Positions 17,189 through 26,321 are shown, numbered from the stretch's first letter. The stretch: 64,000 bases of DNA from Planotetraspora sp. A-T 1434 (GCF_025420585.1 NZ_JAOEGB010000017.1:62001-126000), one strand, 5' to 3'. Notes: generated by a model not told the origin, from the letters alone. A program made the numbers and translations.

Positions 17189-18298
17189 ATGGCAATCAAC
17201 GACCGCGAGAAGGCCCTTGAGACCGCCCTCGCGCAAATCGAGCGGCAGTTCGGCAAGGGCTCCGTCATGCGTCTCGGCGACGACGCGCGTGCCCCGATCG
17301 AGGTCATCCCGACCGGCGCGATCGCTCTCGACGTCGCCCTCGGCATCGGCGGCTTCCCCCGCGGCCGGATCGTGGAGGTCTACGGTCCGGAGTCCTCGGG
17401 TAAGACGACCGTGGCGCTGCACGCCGTGGCCAACGCGCAGAAGGGCGGCGGGATCGCCGCGTTCATCGACGCCGAGCACGCCCTCGACCCGGAATACGCG
17501 AAGAAGCTCGGCGTCGACGTGGACGCGCTGCTCGTCTCCCAGCCGGACACCGGTGAGCAGGCCCTCGAAATCGCCGACATGCTGATCCGCTCCGGCGCGG
17601 TGGACATCATCGTCATCGACTCGGTGGCGGCGCTGGTGCCGAAGGCCGAGATCGAGGGCGAGATGGGCGACAGCCACGTCGGCCTCCAGGCCCGCCTCAT
17701 GTCCCAGGCCCTCCGCAAGGTCGCCGGCGCCCTCAACCAGACCCGGACCACCGCCATCTTCATCAACCAGCTCCGCGAGAAGATCGGCGTGATGTTCGGA
17801 TCGCCCGAAACCACCACGGGTGGTAAGGCGCTGAAGTTCTACGCGTCGGTGCGGCTGGATGTCCGGAGGATCGAGACGCTCAAGGACGGCACGGAGCCCG
17901 TCGGCAACCGGACGCGGGTGAAGGTCGTCAAGAACAAGATGGCCCCGCCCTTCCGGCAGGCCGACTTCGACATCCTGTACGGCATCGGCATCTCGCGCGA
18001 GGGCGGCCTCATCGACATGGGGGTCGAGCACGGGTTCGTGCGCAAGGCCGGTGCCTGGTACACCTACGAGGGCGACCAGCTCGGGCAGGGCAAGGAGAAC
18101 GCCCGCAACTTCCTGAAGAACAACCCCGACATCGCCAACGAGATCGAGAAGAAGATCAAGGAGAAGCTCGGGGTCGGGCCGCGCCTGGATACCCCGGCAG
18201 AGGCGGCCGCCGCCGCTCCCGCCGCTCCCGCCGCCCCGGCGGCTCCGGCGTCCGGGCGGGGCGCGAAGGCCGCCGCGCCCAAGCCGGGTGACGTCTGA
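17189..18298 (+). CDS. recA: Recombinase RecA
   Basis: A 369-residue RecA, full length. Walker A is GPESSGKTT at 66-74, Walker [13 protein letters not shown], followed by the L1 and L2 DNA loops and the [14 protein letters not shown] segment. No intein is present. The C-terminal 40 residues form an Ala/Pro-rich tail with repeated A-A-P units, common in actinomycetes. RecA coats single-stranded DNA, pairs homologous strands and triggers LexA self-cleavage. ATG 17189 has a GGGGG ribosome site. It is controlled by the SOS box at 17031 and followed eight bases later by recX. Confidence 0.98.
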   Translation: MAINDREKALETALAQIERQFGKGSVMRLGDDARAPIEVIPTGAIALDVALGIGGFPRGRIVEVYGPESSGKTTVALHAVANAQKGGGIAAFIDAEHALDPEYAKKLGVDVDALLVSQPDTGEQALEIADMLIRSGAVDIIVIDSVAALVPKAEIEGEMGDSHVGLQARLMSQALRKVAGALNQTRTTAIFINQLREKIGVMFGSPETTTGGKALKFYASVRLDVRRIETLKDGTEPVGNRTRVKVVKNKMAPPFRQADFDILYGIGISREGGLIDMGVEHGFVRKAGAWYTYEGDQLGQGKENARNFLKNNPDIANEIEKKIKEKLGVGPRLDTPAEAAAAAPAAPAAPAAPASGRGAKAAAPKPGDV

Positions 18299-18306
18299 TC
18301 ACAGCC

Positions 18307-19227
18307 ATGAGGCGCGACGAGAACCCCGGCCCGTCCGACGAGATCGGGCCGGGGGACTGGACCTCCGGCCCCTGGGATCTCCCTGGTGCTTCCCGAGAAG
18401 CACGCGCACGGGAATCCTCCGCCGCGCTCGACGACCTCCGCGAGCAGATCCGGCGTCGCGAGGGCACAGGCCCTCACGGCGACCTTCCCGGCGGCGCGAG
18501 TGGCGTCGGTGGCACAGGAGGAGTCGGCGGCGAGCGGGCCAGTGTGGGATCCGGCGAGAGATCCGGCCAGCGGGCCGGAGAACGATCCGGTGAGAGGGCA
18601 TCGCGCGCCAGGGGCCGGCAACGGAGCGGAAGCTCTGGTGGGAGCCGAAGCCGGGGGCGGGGAAAGCGGTCAGGCTGGTCGCCCGACGGGCCGGAGGAGG
18701 GCTCCCTCGCGAGCGAGGGGCCGGATGCCGATCCTCAGGCGGTGGCGAGGGCGATCTGCCTCCGGTTGCTGACGATGGCCCCACGGACGCGAGCTCAGTT
18801 GGCCGAGGCGCTGCGCAAGCGGGAGGTGCCCGAGGAGGCGGCGGAAGCCGTACTGGAACGGTTCTCCGAGGTCGGGCTCATCGACGACGAGGCGTTCGCC
18901 GCGGCGTGGGTGAGCTCCAGGCATCACGGACGGGGGCTCGCGCGCCGGGCCCTCGCCCAGGAGTTGCGGCATCGCGGGGTCGACGAGGAGACCGTCAAGG
19001 ACGCGGTGGAGCAGCTCGATCCGGATCAGGAGGTCGAGACCGCCCGCACGCTGGTGACCCGGAAACTGGCCGCCACGCGCGGCGTGGAGCCGAAGGCGCG
19101 GACCCGCCGGTTGGTCGGGATGCTCGCCCGCAAGGGGTATTCGCCCGGCCTGGCGTTCCGCGTGGTCCGTGAGGCGCTCGAAGCCGAGGGCGTGGAGGCG
19201 GAGGACCTACCCGAGGAGTTCGGATGA
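18307..19227 (+). CDS. recX: Regulatory protein RecX with long disordered N-terminus
   Basis: 306 residues. Only about 145-306 is the RecX domain: three-helix repeats starting at AVARAICLRLLTMAPRTRAQ, then GLIDDEAFAAAWVSSRHHGRGL and a last repeat at GMLARKGYSP. RecX binds RecA filaments and limits their growth. The first 140 residues are low in complexity, with Gly, Ser and Arg dominating, including a 12-bp periodic G-E-R-S/G-Q-R-A section. That extension is unusually long compared with typical actinobacterial RecX. ATG 18307 lies eight bases after recA, so it shares the SOS-controlled transcript. Confidence 0.93.
   Translation: MRRDENPGPSDEIGPGDWTSGPWDLPGASREARARESSAALDDLREQIRRREGTGPHGDLPGGASGVGGTGGVGGERASVGSGERSGQRAGERSGERASRARGRQRSGSSGGSRSRGRGKRSGWSPDGPEEGSLASEGPDADPQAVARAICLRLLTMAPRTRAQLAEALRKREVPEEAAEAVLERFSEVGLIDDEAFAAAWVSSRHHGRGLARRALAQELRHRGVDEETVKDAVEQLDPDQEVETARTLVTRKLAATRGVEPKARTRRLVGMLARKGYSPGLAFRVVREALEAEGVEAEDLPEEFG
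18553..18600. repeat. 12-bp periodic repeat inside recX
   Basis: Four consecutive 12-base units, GGCGAGAGATCC, GGCCAGCGGGCC, GGAGAACGATCC and GGTGAGAGGGCA, are in frame and encode GERS, GQRA, GERS and GERA in the disordered N-terminus of RecX. A weaker copy (GGCGAGCGGGCC) precedes them. The units are diverged, so this is an older expansion than the near-perfect arrays elsewhere in the window. Confidence 0.75.
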
Positions 19228-19252
19228 GCAAGCATGCCAGGCCGAATGTCGC

Positions 19253-19283
19253 TTGACAGACGGTCTTTGCTTGCTCGTTACCT
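19253..19283 (+). promoter_or_regulatory. Candidate promoter of rny
   Basis: A consensus TTGACA (19253-19258) is followed 19 bases later by TTACCT (19278-19283). The spacing is slightly long and the -10 element is weak. It lies just after the recX stop and about 200 bases ahead of rny, in an otherwise featureless 256-base gap. Confidence 0.45.
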
Positions 19284-19483
19284 CTCTGACGCTTAATCTC
19301 GACCGCAGTGAGGAGTTACTCCGCGCAGCGCGGATTGCCATAACGGTGAACGACGACGGACGAGATGCCGGGTGCCCGGTTATCGCGACGATATTTGTCC
19401 TGGTGACGCCACCGGGCTCTGCCGTGCTGCGCGTGTGACCCTTCGCTTGCGGGAAAGTCGCGAGGCGAGAGGCGTGGGCGCGC

Positions 19484-21091
19484 ATGAATACGATCGTGAT
19501 CGTTCTGGCGGTTGCGGTGGTGATGCTGGCTCTCGTGGCGATTGCCGCGCTCGTCATCGTCATGCGCCGCACCTCGGGCGTCGTCACGCCGGCCGGGCCG
19601 TCTCCGGAGCAGTTGGCCGAGGTCAAGGCCGAGATCATGGAGCAGGCGAGGCAGGAGGCGGAGGAGATCCGCGCCAAGGCCGAGCTGGACGCGGTCAAGA
19701 AGTCCGAGTCTCTGGTGGAGAGCGCGGCCGCGATGCGCAAGGAGGTCGAGGAGGAGTCGCGCATCCTCAAGAGCGAGCTCAAGGAGCTCCGTTCCGACCT
19801 CGAGCGCCGCGAGAACCGGCTGGCCGAGCGTGAGCAGCGGCTCGACGAGGAGGCCAGGAGGCAGTCCGAGCGGGCCAGGAAGCTGGCCGAGACCGAGACC
19901 GAGCTGGCCGACCGCCGCGAGGAGCTCGACCAGGTCGCGGAGCGGCGCAGGGAGATCCTGGAGCGGGTCGCCGGGCTCACCGCCGACCAGGCCAAGGGCG
20001 AGCTGGTCAAGGAGATCGAGAACCAGGCCAAGCGCGAGGCCGCGCTGATCGTCCGGGAGATCGAGGGCGAGGCGCGTAAGGAGGGGGAGAAGCGGGCCTG
20101 CAAGATCGTGACGCTGGCCGTCCAGCGGGTGGCGACCGAGCAGACCGCCGAATCAGTGGTCAGCGTGCTGCACCTGCCGGGCGATGAGATGAAAGGCCGC
20201 ATCATCGGCCGGGAGGGCCGCAACATCCGGGCCTTCGAGTCCACGACGGGCGTCAATCTGATCATCGACGATACACCGGAAGCGGTGCTGCTGTCCTGCT
20301 TCGACCCCGTGCGGCGGGAGACCGCCCGGCTCACGCTGGAACGGCTCGTCCTCGACGGCCGAATTCACCCACAGCGCATCGAGGAGGCCTACGACCGCAG
20401 CAAGGCCGAGGTCCAGGACCTGTGCGTCCGGGCCGGTGAGGACGCCCTGGTCGAGCTGGGCATCACCGAGATGCACCCGGAGCTGATCACGCTGCTCGGC
20501 CAGCTCCGCTACCGCACCTCCTACGGGCAGAATGTCCTGAAGCACCTGATCGAGTCGGCGCACATCGCCGGTATCATGGCGTCCGAGCTGCGGCTCGACC
20601 GCGATCTGGTGAAGCGGTGCGCCCTGCTGCACGACATCGGCAAGGCGCTCACCCACGAGGTCGAGGGCAGCCACGCGCTGATCGGAGCCGAGATCGCCCG
20701 CCGGTACGGCGAGCACGAGGACGTCGTCCACGCGATCGAGGCCCACCACAACGAGGTGGAGGTCCGGACGGTCGAGGCGGTGCTGACCCAGGCCGCCGAC
20801 GCGATCAGCGGCAGCCGTCCCGGTGCCCGGCGCGAGTCGCTGGAGGCCTACGTGAAGCGCCTGGAGCGGCTGGAGGAGATCGCCCAGTCGTATGAGGGCG
20901 TGGACAAGGTGTTCGCCATGCAGGCGGGCCGCGAGATCCGCGTGATGGTGCGGCCCGACAATGTGGACGACATCCAGGCCCAGGTGATCGCGCGAGACGT
21001 CGCCAAGCAGGTCGAGGAGGAGCTGACCTACCCCGGCCAGATCCGGATCACCGTGGTCCGGGAGTCCCGCGCCACCGAGTTCGCCCGTTAG
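19484..21091 (+). CDS. rny: Ribonuclease Y
   Basis: 535 residues. It has one N-terminal membrane anchor (about 3-27), a long charged coiled coil (about 40-195), a KH RNA-binding domain around GRIIGREGRNIRAFE, and an HD hydrolase domain with HDIGKA and the IEAHHNEVEV helix. This is the full RNase Y architecture. RNase Y is a membrane-tethered endoribonuclease that begins mRNA decay. ATG 19484 directly precedes the hydrophobic anchor. The recA-recX-rny order is common in actinobacteria. The gene ends in a tandem repeat that places four stop codons in its frame. Confidence 0.96.
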   Translation: MNTIVIVLAVAVVMLALVAIAALVIVMRRTSGVVTPAGPSPEQLAEVKAEIMEQARQEAEEIRAKAELDAVKKSESLVESAAAMRKEVEEESRILKSELKELRSDLERRENRLAEREQRLDEEARRQSERARKLAETETELADRREELDQVAERRREILERVAGLTADQAKGELVKEIENQAKREAALIVREIEGEARKEGEKRACKIVTLAVQRVATEQTAESVVSVLHLPGDEMKGRIIGREGRNIRAFESTTGVNLIIDDTPEAVLLSCFDPVRRETARLTLERLVLDGRIHPQRIEEAYDRSKAEVQDLCVRAGEDALVELGITEMHPELITLLGQLRYRTSYGQNVLKHLIESAHIAGIMASELRLDRDLVKRCALLHDIGKALTHEVEGSHALIGAEIARRYGEHEDVVHAIEAHHNEVEVRTVEAVLTQAADAISGSRPGARRESLEAYVKRLERLEEIAQSYEGVDKVFAMQAGREIRVMVRPDNVDDIQAQVIARDVAKQVEEELTYPGQIRITVVRESRATEFAR

Positions 21092-21166
21092 AAGACCCGT
21101 TAGAAGACCCGTTAGAAGACCCGTTGAGAGACCCGTTGAAGACCTGTTGGAAGATCCGTTAGAAGA
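21084..21166. repeat. 12-bp tandem array between convergent rny and S9 peptidase genes
   Basis: Seven units based on CCCGTTAGAAGA: three perfect copies (21084-21119), CCCGTTGAGAGA, an 11-base copy, CCTGTTGGAAGA and TCCGTTAGAAGA. The rny stop codon is in the first unit, and the next three units repeat a stop (TAG, TAG, TGA) in the same frame. The last unit contains the stop (TAA, read on the minus strand) of the convergent peptidase gene, so the array fills the whole gap between them. No hairpin terminator is seen. Confidence 0.95.
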
Positions 21167-23093
21167 TCTGCAGGTAGAACGACAGCTCGGCGGCCAGGGC
21201 GGCGGTCTTGCTCTCCAGTCGCCGGAACCCGTGGGCCTCGCCCTCGAACGTGAGGTAGGTGCAGGGCACGCCCCGGGCCGTCAGCCGGTCGGCGAAGGTC
21301 TCCGACTGCGACGGGGGCACGACGGGATCCGCGAGCCCCTGCATCAGCAGCATCGGGCAGGTCACCTGGTCGGCGCGGGCCAGCGGCTCGCGGGAGCCGT
21401 ACGCCGACTCAGGGCCGACCAGCCACTCCACGTAGCGCGACTCGAAGTCGTGCGTCCCGGCCACGAGCGGCGCGAGCGCGCTGACCCCCGCGACGGAGAC
21501 GCCTCCCGCGAAGACTCCGGACGCGCAGCACGCGGCCATGACCGTCCAGCCGCCCGCGCTTCTCCCGCGGATGGCGATGCGCGCGGGGTCGGCCAGTCCC
21601 TCGGCCGCGAGCCACTGGGCCGCCGCGACGGCGTCCTCGACATCGGTGACGCCCCACTGGCCGCGAAGGCGCTCCCGGTAGGCCCGGCCGTACCCGCTGG
21701 AGCCTCCGTAGTTGACGTCGAGCACGCCGATCCCGCGGCTGGTGAAGAACGCCTTCTCCAGGCTGAGCTCGGTGATGGCGTGGGAGGTCGGCCCGCCGTG
21801 CACGAAGACGACGTACGGCGAGGCACCCTCGTCGGCGTGCTCGGGATTGGCCGGCGGGTAGAGGTATGCGTGCACCCGGCGGCCCAGCCCGCCCTCGATG
21901 TCGACGGACCGGGGCGTGGGCAGGTAGGCGACGTCGGGCAACTCGGCGACGTCGCGCCGGAGCCCCTCGACCCGGCCCGTCACGGTGTCGACCCGGACGA
22001 CTGAACGTGGCACGTGGGGGCCGTACGCGATCCCGGCGAGGGTCGTGCCGTCGGTGGCGAGCTCCTGCACCCATCCCTCGTACGGCACGTCGAGGTCGGT
22101 GAGGACCCCGGTGCCGGGGTCGAGGATGCCGAGGCGCAGGTCTCCCTGTCCGTGCAGGACCGCGAGCCTCCCGTCGCCGAGCACGACGTACGGCCGGCCG
22201 CCGAGCTGCCACAGCGGCCCGCCGAATTCTTCCTCAGCCGGATAGAGCGCCTGGGACGACGTGCCGAAGATCCCGATCTGGTAGAGGTTCCACCAGCCGG
22301 ACCAGTCGGAGATGAGGTAGAGGTGCCGGTCGTCCCGCCATGACGGGGCCAGCACCGACTCGGAGATGCCGCCCTTGATGGTCCACGACCTGCCGTCGGT
22401 GACGCTGGTGATCCGCAGTTCCGTGCCGGTCCACGGCATCCGGGGGTGGTTCCAGCAGATGTAGGCGAGGTGCTCCCCGTCGGGGGAGATCGCCGGGGAG
22501 GCGTAGAAGTCGCTGCCGGAGGCCCGCTCGACGATGTCGCCCGACGACAGCGGGATGGAGACGATCGACCGGGTGACCTTGGCGTCCTGGTGGTGGCGCT
22601 CCTGGACGCACCACACCTCGGGCCCGTCCGGCCCCTCGTGGACCAGCAGGTCGGCGTAGCGCAGGCCGCAGGGCTGGTCGGGCTCGGGGGTGAGCGGCCG
22701 GGGCTCGCCGGATCCGTCGAGGAGGTAGAGCCGCTGGTCGGCGTGGTGGGCGAAGACGATGCCTTTTTCGGGGCCTCTTCCAGGGCCTCTTCCAGGGCCT
22801 CTTCCAGGGCCTTGTCCGGAGCCTTGTCCGGAGCCTTCTCCGGGGCCCCGCCCGGGGACGACGGCGTACGACCGCCCGCCGTACTCGTGGACGCGGGTCC
22901 GGGCGTCCCAGGGCGCGGGAAGCAGCTCGCGGCGGGTCCCGTCGGCGGCGCGGTGGACCACGGTCCGGCGGCCCGCTTCGGCCGGCCGGTCCTCCTCCCA
23001 CCACACCTCGTCACCGAGCACCGTGGGGAAGCCCAGGCGCAACCCGGAGCGGGCGACATCGGCGGTCGAGATCGGCGACTCCCATGGGGGCAT
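21159..23093 (-). CDS. S9 family prolyl oligopeptidase-like peptidase
   Basis: 644 residues, with no signal peptide and probably cytoplasmic. The N-terminal 380 residues form a beta-propeller-like region (repeats such as ISPDGEHLAYI and GRLAVLHGQGD). The C-terminal alpha/beta hydrolase domain has the nucleophile motif GRSAGGW, an aspartate in GLADPVVPPSQ and a histidine in EAHGFR. It cleaves short peptides, perhaps after proline. Residues about 80-108 are a Gly/Pro/Arg-rich insertion made of 12-bp repeats, likely a surface loop of the propeller. The start ATG 23093 is the first in frame. It converges on rny. Confidence 0.92.
   Translation of the reverse strand: MPPWESPISTADVARSGLRLGFPTVLGDEVWWEEDRPAEAGRRTVVHRAADGTRRELLPAPWDARTRVHEYGGRSYAVVPGRGPGEGSGQGSGQGPGRGPGRGPGRGPEKGIVFAHHADQRLYLLDGSGEPRPLTPEPDQPCGLRYADLLVHEGPDGPEVWCVQERHHQDAKVTRSIVSIPLSSGDIVERASGSDFYASPAISPDGEHLAYICWNHPRMPWTGTELRITSVTDGRSWTIKGGISESVLAPSWRDDRHLYLISDWSGWWNLYQIGIFGTSSQALYPAEEEFGGPLWQLGGRPYVVLGDGRLAVLHGQGDLRLGILDPGTGVLTDLDVPYEGWVQELATDGTTLAGIAYGPHVPRSVVRVDTVTGRVEGLRRDVAELPDVAYLPTPRSVDIEGGLGRRVHAYLYPPANPEHADEGASPYVVFVHGGPTSHAITELSLEKAFFTSRGIGVLDVNYGGSSGYGRAYRERLRGQWGVTDVEDAVAAAQWLAAEGLADPARIAIRGRSAGGWTVMAACCASGVFAGGVSVAGVSALAPLVAGTHDFESRYVEWLVGPESAYGSREPLARADQVTCPMLLMQGLADPVVPPSQSETFADRLTARGVPCTYLTFEGEAHGFRRLESKTAALAAELSFYLQIF
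22771..22854. repeat. 12-bp tandem repeat inside the S9 peptidase gene
   Basis: Seven 12-bp units. Three are identical (GGGCCTCTTCCA on the + strand) and four are progressively altered. In the gene they encode a repeating G-R-G-P, then G-Q-G-S, tetrapeptide. The gradient from perfect to diverged copies suggests recent expansion at one end. Frame is preserved whatever the copy number. Confidence 0.95.
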
Positions 23094-23132
23094 GACGGCA
23101 TCCTGCCGGAAACGGGGGCCGCGCGGGCGCGA

Positions 23133-23876
23133 TTATCCCTTTTCCAGGGCCGGGGGAGAGGTGTAACGCGTGGCGAGGACTCCAAGGTAATCGATGACCG
23201 CCTGGTTCCAGGTGCCGTCGTCGAACATATGGCGCAGCGCCTCGTCGACCTGGTCGCGGAGCGAGGCCGACCCGGCGGCTATGCCGTACTTCTCGGCGGA
23301 CAGTGGCTTGCCGCTGAACCGGAAGCGGCCGGGGTACTGCCCCTCCAACCCGGCGAGGACGGGGGCGTCGGCCACGATGGCGTCGGTCCTGCCGTCGGCG
23401 AGCAGCGGCGCGCAGGCGGCCGGCACGTTGGCCTCCGCGAGGAAGGCGCTCTTCCACTTCACGCCGAACCTGCCGACGAGCCGCCTGGCGGAGGCATCGG
23501 TGGCGCAGACCCGCTTGCGCGCGAGGTCCCTCGTTCCGCGGATCGACAAATCTCCGGCGCGGACGAGGATGTCGGTGCTGGTGACGAGGTAGGGCCCCGC
23601 GACGTAGCGAGGGCCGCCGGAGCCGACGACGAGGTCCGCCCCGGCAGTGTCGTCGGTGTAGACGATCTGGTCGTCGCGGTAGCCGAGCCGGCGGGCGACG
23701 TCGTGCGCTATCGCTATGTCGAAGCCGGTGAATCCCCCGTCCGGAAGGCGGGTGACCAGCCCGGGATATCCGGCACGCACGCCGACGACCAGGGTGCCGG
23801 CGTTCCCGCAGCCCGCGAGGAACGCGGCCCCGATGCTGGTCACCAGGCCGGTCAACACGGCAACGCCACGCCACAC
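23133..23876 (-). CDS. Second amino-acid ABC binding protein (lipoprotein), unusual ligand site
   Basis: A solute-binding family 3 protein of about 247 residues. GTG 23876 gives a clean lipoprotein signal (VWRGVAVLTG then FLAGC, Cys at about 23); TTG 23927 is the longest reading. It resembles the neighbouring GluB: an AGYPGLVTRLPDGGFTGFDI opening, CAPLLADGRTDAIVADAPVL, and KPLSAEKYGIA. Unlike GluB it lacks about 25 residues around the SITDDR block, whose arginine normally holds the amino-acid carboxylate. It starts 55 bases after gluD, so it is probably the fifth gene of the glutamate transporter operon. It may bind a different ligand or act as an accessory. Confidence 0.85.
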   Translation of the reverse strand: MWRGVAVLTGLVTSIGAAFLAGCGNAGTLVVGVRAGYPGLVTRLPDGGFTGFDIAIAHDVARRLGYRDDQIVYTDDTAGADLVVGSGGPRYVAGPYLVTSTDILVRAGDLSIRGTRDLARKRVCATDASARRLVGRFGVKWKSAFLAEANVPAACAPLLADGRTDAIVADAPVLAGLEGQYPGRFRFSGKPLSAEKYGIAAGSASLRDQVDEALRHMFDDGTWNQAVIDYLGVLATRYTSPPALEKG

Positions 23877-23931
23877 CCGCTCAATATCGAGGCGCCGTAC
23901 GGCGGGCTCCAAGCAGCGACACGGCAAAAGT

Positions 23932-24798
23932 TCACCTCATGGCGACCTCTCGCACGACCGGCGCGGCGGGGGCCTTGCGGCTGCGCCGGCTCCGCCGTTC
24001 GAGCCGGTTGGCCAGATAGCCCAGGGCGAGGTTGATCAGGATGTAGATCGCCGCGATGACGATCACCGACGGGATGAGGTTGCCGAAGTTGGCCGGGACG
24101 ACCCGGGCTCCCGCGTTGAGCAGGTCGGCGTAGGCGACGACGAACCCGAGCGCGGTGTCCTTGAGCAGCACGACGAGCTGGCCGACGATCGCCGGCATCA
24201 TCGAGGTCACCGCCTGGGGCAGCAGGATCAGCCGCATGACCTGGTTTTTCCGGAGGCCCGTCGCGTATCCCGCCTCCGACTGGCCGCGCGGGACCGCCCG
24301 GATGCCGGCCCGCACGATCTCGGCCAGCACCGACCCGTTGTAGAGCGTCAGGCCGAAGACCACGGCCGTGAACTCGGTGACGACCAGGCCGGCGAGGCTC
24401 CCGCCGTACTGCGCGAAGAAGATCAGCATGAGGAGCGGGATCGCGCGGAAGAGCTCGACGACGACGCCCGCCGGCGCCCTGACCCACCGGTGGTCCGACA
24501 GCCGGGCGATGCCGAAGACGGCCCCGAATACGAGGGCGAGGACGGCGGCCACCGCGGCGGCGGCGAGGGTGTTCCAGAGGCCGGGGAGGATCAGCTCGGT
24601 CCAGGTGTCCGCCTGGAGGAACGGCCTCCAGAGCTTGCCGTCCCACTGGCCCTTCTCCTCGAATTTGGTCCAGACGAGATAGGCCAGCAGGAGCAGGACC
24701 ACGCAGAAGACCAGCGTGAGGACGCTGTTGCGCAGCCGCGACCGGGGGCCCGGGGCGTCGTAGAGCACGGTTGCCTGTGTCCCGGGCGCCCGGCTCAT
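23932..24798 (-). CDS. gluD: Glutamate ABC transporter permease GluD
   Basis: A 288-residue inner-membrane permease of the histidine/glutamate/glutamine family. About five to six membrane segments are visible, with the ABC-coupling EAA-like loop RAVPRGQSEAGYATGLRKNQ followed by LILLPQAV. An N-terminal extension of about 25 residues precedes the first segment. ATG 24798 overlaps the stop of gluC by four bases. It forms the channel with GluC and is driven by GluA. The gluABCD gene order matches the Corynebacterium glutamate uptake operon. Confidence 0.93.
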   Translation of the reverse strand: MSRAPGTQATVLYDAPGPRSRLRNSVLTLVFCVVLLLLAYLVWTKFEEKGQWDGKLWRPFLQADTWTELILPGLWNTLAAAAVAAVLALVFGAVFGIARLSDHRWVRAPAGVVVELFRAIPLLMLIFFAQYGGSLAGLVVTEFTAVVFGLTLYNGSVLAEIVRAGIRAVPRGQSEAGYATGLRKNQVMRLILLPQAVTSMMPAIVGQLVVLLKDTALGFVVAYADLLNAGARVVPANFGNLIPSVIVIAAIYILINLALGYLANRLERRSRRSRKAPAAPVVREVAMR

Positions 24799-25466
24799 CG
24801 CGTCACCGCCATGCGCCTCGCCAGCCGGCCGAACAGCAGGCCGACGGGGAGGGTCAGCACCACGAAGCCCGCCGCGAACCCGAGGAAGATCGGGATGACG
24901 GCGTCTCCGTGGGCGTCGAACAGGTTCTTCATCCGCAGCGCCGCCTCCGCGACGCCGATGGCGGCGGCCACCGTCGTGTTCTTGATCAGGGCGATGAGCA
25001 GGCTGCCGAACGGCGCGATGACCGCCCGGAAGGCCTGGGGAAGGATGATCAACCGGAGCGTCTGCGGGAACGTCAGGCCGATCGACCGGGCCGCCTCCGC
25101 CTGGCCGAGCGGCACCGTGTTGATGCCGGCCCGCAGGACCTCGCAGACGAAGGCCGCCGTGTAGGCCGACAGCCCGATCGTGGACAGCCAGAAGCTGTTG
25201 ATGGACAGGTCGTCCGCGGAGAACTGGACGTTCATCACCGTGCCGAGGCCGAGGCCGCAGAAGACGATGATGAGGGTCAGCGGGGTGTTGCGGAGGATGT
25301 TGACGTACACCGTGCCCGCCCCCCGCAGCACCGGCAGGGGGCTGACCCGCATGGCCGCCAGCACGGTGCCCCACACCAGCGAGATGACCCCGCTGACCAC
25401 CGTGAGCTTCACCGTCAGCCAGAACGCCTGGAGGATGACGGGAAGCTCTTCGACGACGGCCTCCAC
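24795..25466 (-). CDS. gluC: Glutamate ABC transporter permease GluC
   Basis: A 223-residue permease with a short N-terminus (start GTG 25466) and about five membrane segments. The coupling loop NTVPLGQAEAARSIGLTFPQ is followed by LIILPQAFRAVIAP. It pairs with GluD. The gene begins one base after the gluB stop and overlaps gluD by four bases (ATGA), as expected for subunits made in fixed ratio. Confidence 0.94.
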   Translation of the reverse strand: MEAVVEELPVILQAFWLTVKLTVVSGVISLVWGTVLAAMRVSPLPVLRGAGTVYVNILRNTPLTLIIVFCGLGLGTVMNVQFSADDLSINSFWLSTIGLSAYTAAFVCEVLRAGINTVPLGQAEAARSIGLTFPQTLRLIILPQAFRAVIAPFGSLLIALIKNTTVAAAIGVAEAALRMKNLFDAHGDAVIPIFLGFAAGFVVLTLPVGLLFGRLARRMAVTR

Positions 25467-25467
25467 C

Positions 25468-26301
25468 TCAGTAACGCTCGACGGGCGGTGGAGAGGTGAA
25501 GAACTTGCCGAACTCGCCGAGGTTGGCGTCGATGGCCTTGCGCCAGCTTCCGTCCTTGAACATCTTCTCCAGCGCGTTGTTGATCGCGTCCCGGCCGGAC
25601 TTGTCGTCCTTCTTGATGCCGATGCCGTACTTCTCGGTCGAGAACGGCTTGCCGATCAGCTTGAACTTGCCGGGGAACTGCGTGGCGAACCCGGCGAGGA
25701 TCGTCGCGTCCGTGGAGATGGCGTCGACCTGCTTGCTCTCCAGCAGCGGCAGGCAGGCCGCGTAGCCCTGCTGCTGCGTCAGGTTCTTGGACTCCCACTC
25801 GGCGCCGAACTTCTCGGCCAGCCGCTTCGGTGAGGACGAGCCCTGCGCGCCGCAGACCTTCTTGTCCTTGAGCGACTCGACATCCGTGATGGTGGCGTCG
25901 TCCGCGCGGACCAGGATGTCCTGCCCGGTGATGAGGTACGGCCCGGCGAAGGAGATCTTCTTCTTGCGGTCGTCGGTGATCGAGTAGGTGGCGACGACCA
26001 TGTCGACCTGGCCCTGCTGGATGAACGGCTCGCGGTTGGCCGACTGGGCCTCCTTGAACGTGATGCCGCTCTCGGGGACGCCCAGTTCCTTGGCGACGTA
26101 CCTGGCGACGTCCACGTCGAGCCCGGCGTAGGTGCCGTCGGGTTTCTTCAGCCCGAGGCCGGGCTGGTCGACCTTGATGCCGATGACGAGCTTCTTGTCG
26201 TCCTTGGCCTTGTCGACGATCGAGCTCGCTCCCGACTTGCCGCACGCGGTGAGGCTGGTGGCCAGGGCCGCGAGCGCCAGTAGGCAGGCTCCGAATCGCA
26301 T
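25468..26301 (-). CDS. gluB: Glutamate-binding lipoprotein GluB
   Basis: 277 residues. The signal peptide has a lipobox (SLTAC, Cys at about 22), so the protein is anchored outside the cell membrane. The mature part is a family 3 solute-binding protein with KKPDGTYAGLDVDVARYVA, the ligand-binding ATYSITDDRKKKISFAGPYL and DAISTDATIL. The SIT..R motif is intact, supporting an amino-acid ligand such as glutamate. ATG 26301 has an AAGGTG ribosome site. It lies 20 bases after gluA. Confidence 0.94.
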   Translation of the reverse strand: MRFGACLLALAALATSLTACGKSGASSIVDKAKDDKKLVIGIKVDQPGLGLKKPDGTYAGLDVDVARYVAKELGVPESGITFKEAQSANREPFIQQGQVDMVVATYSITDDRKKKISFAGPYLITGQDILVRADDATITDVESLKDKKVCGAQGSSSPKRLAEKFGAEWESKNLTQQQGYAACLPLLESKQVDAISTDATILAGFATQFPGKFKLIGKPFSTEKYGIGIKKDDKSGRDAINNALEKMFKDGSWRKAIDANLGEFGKFFTSPPPVERY

Positions 26302-26321
26302 CTGCGTCACCTTTCGGGGGA

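Noticed and set aside
21084-21166. Possible CRISPR array
   Set aside because: The units are contiguous 12-mers without spacers and no cas genes are present.
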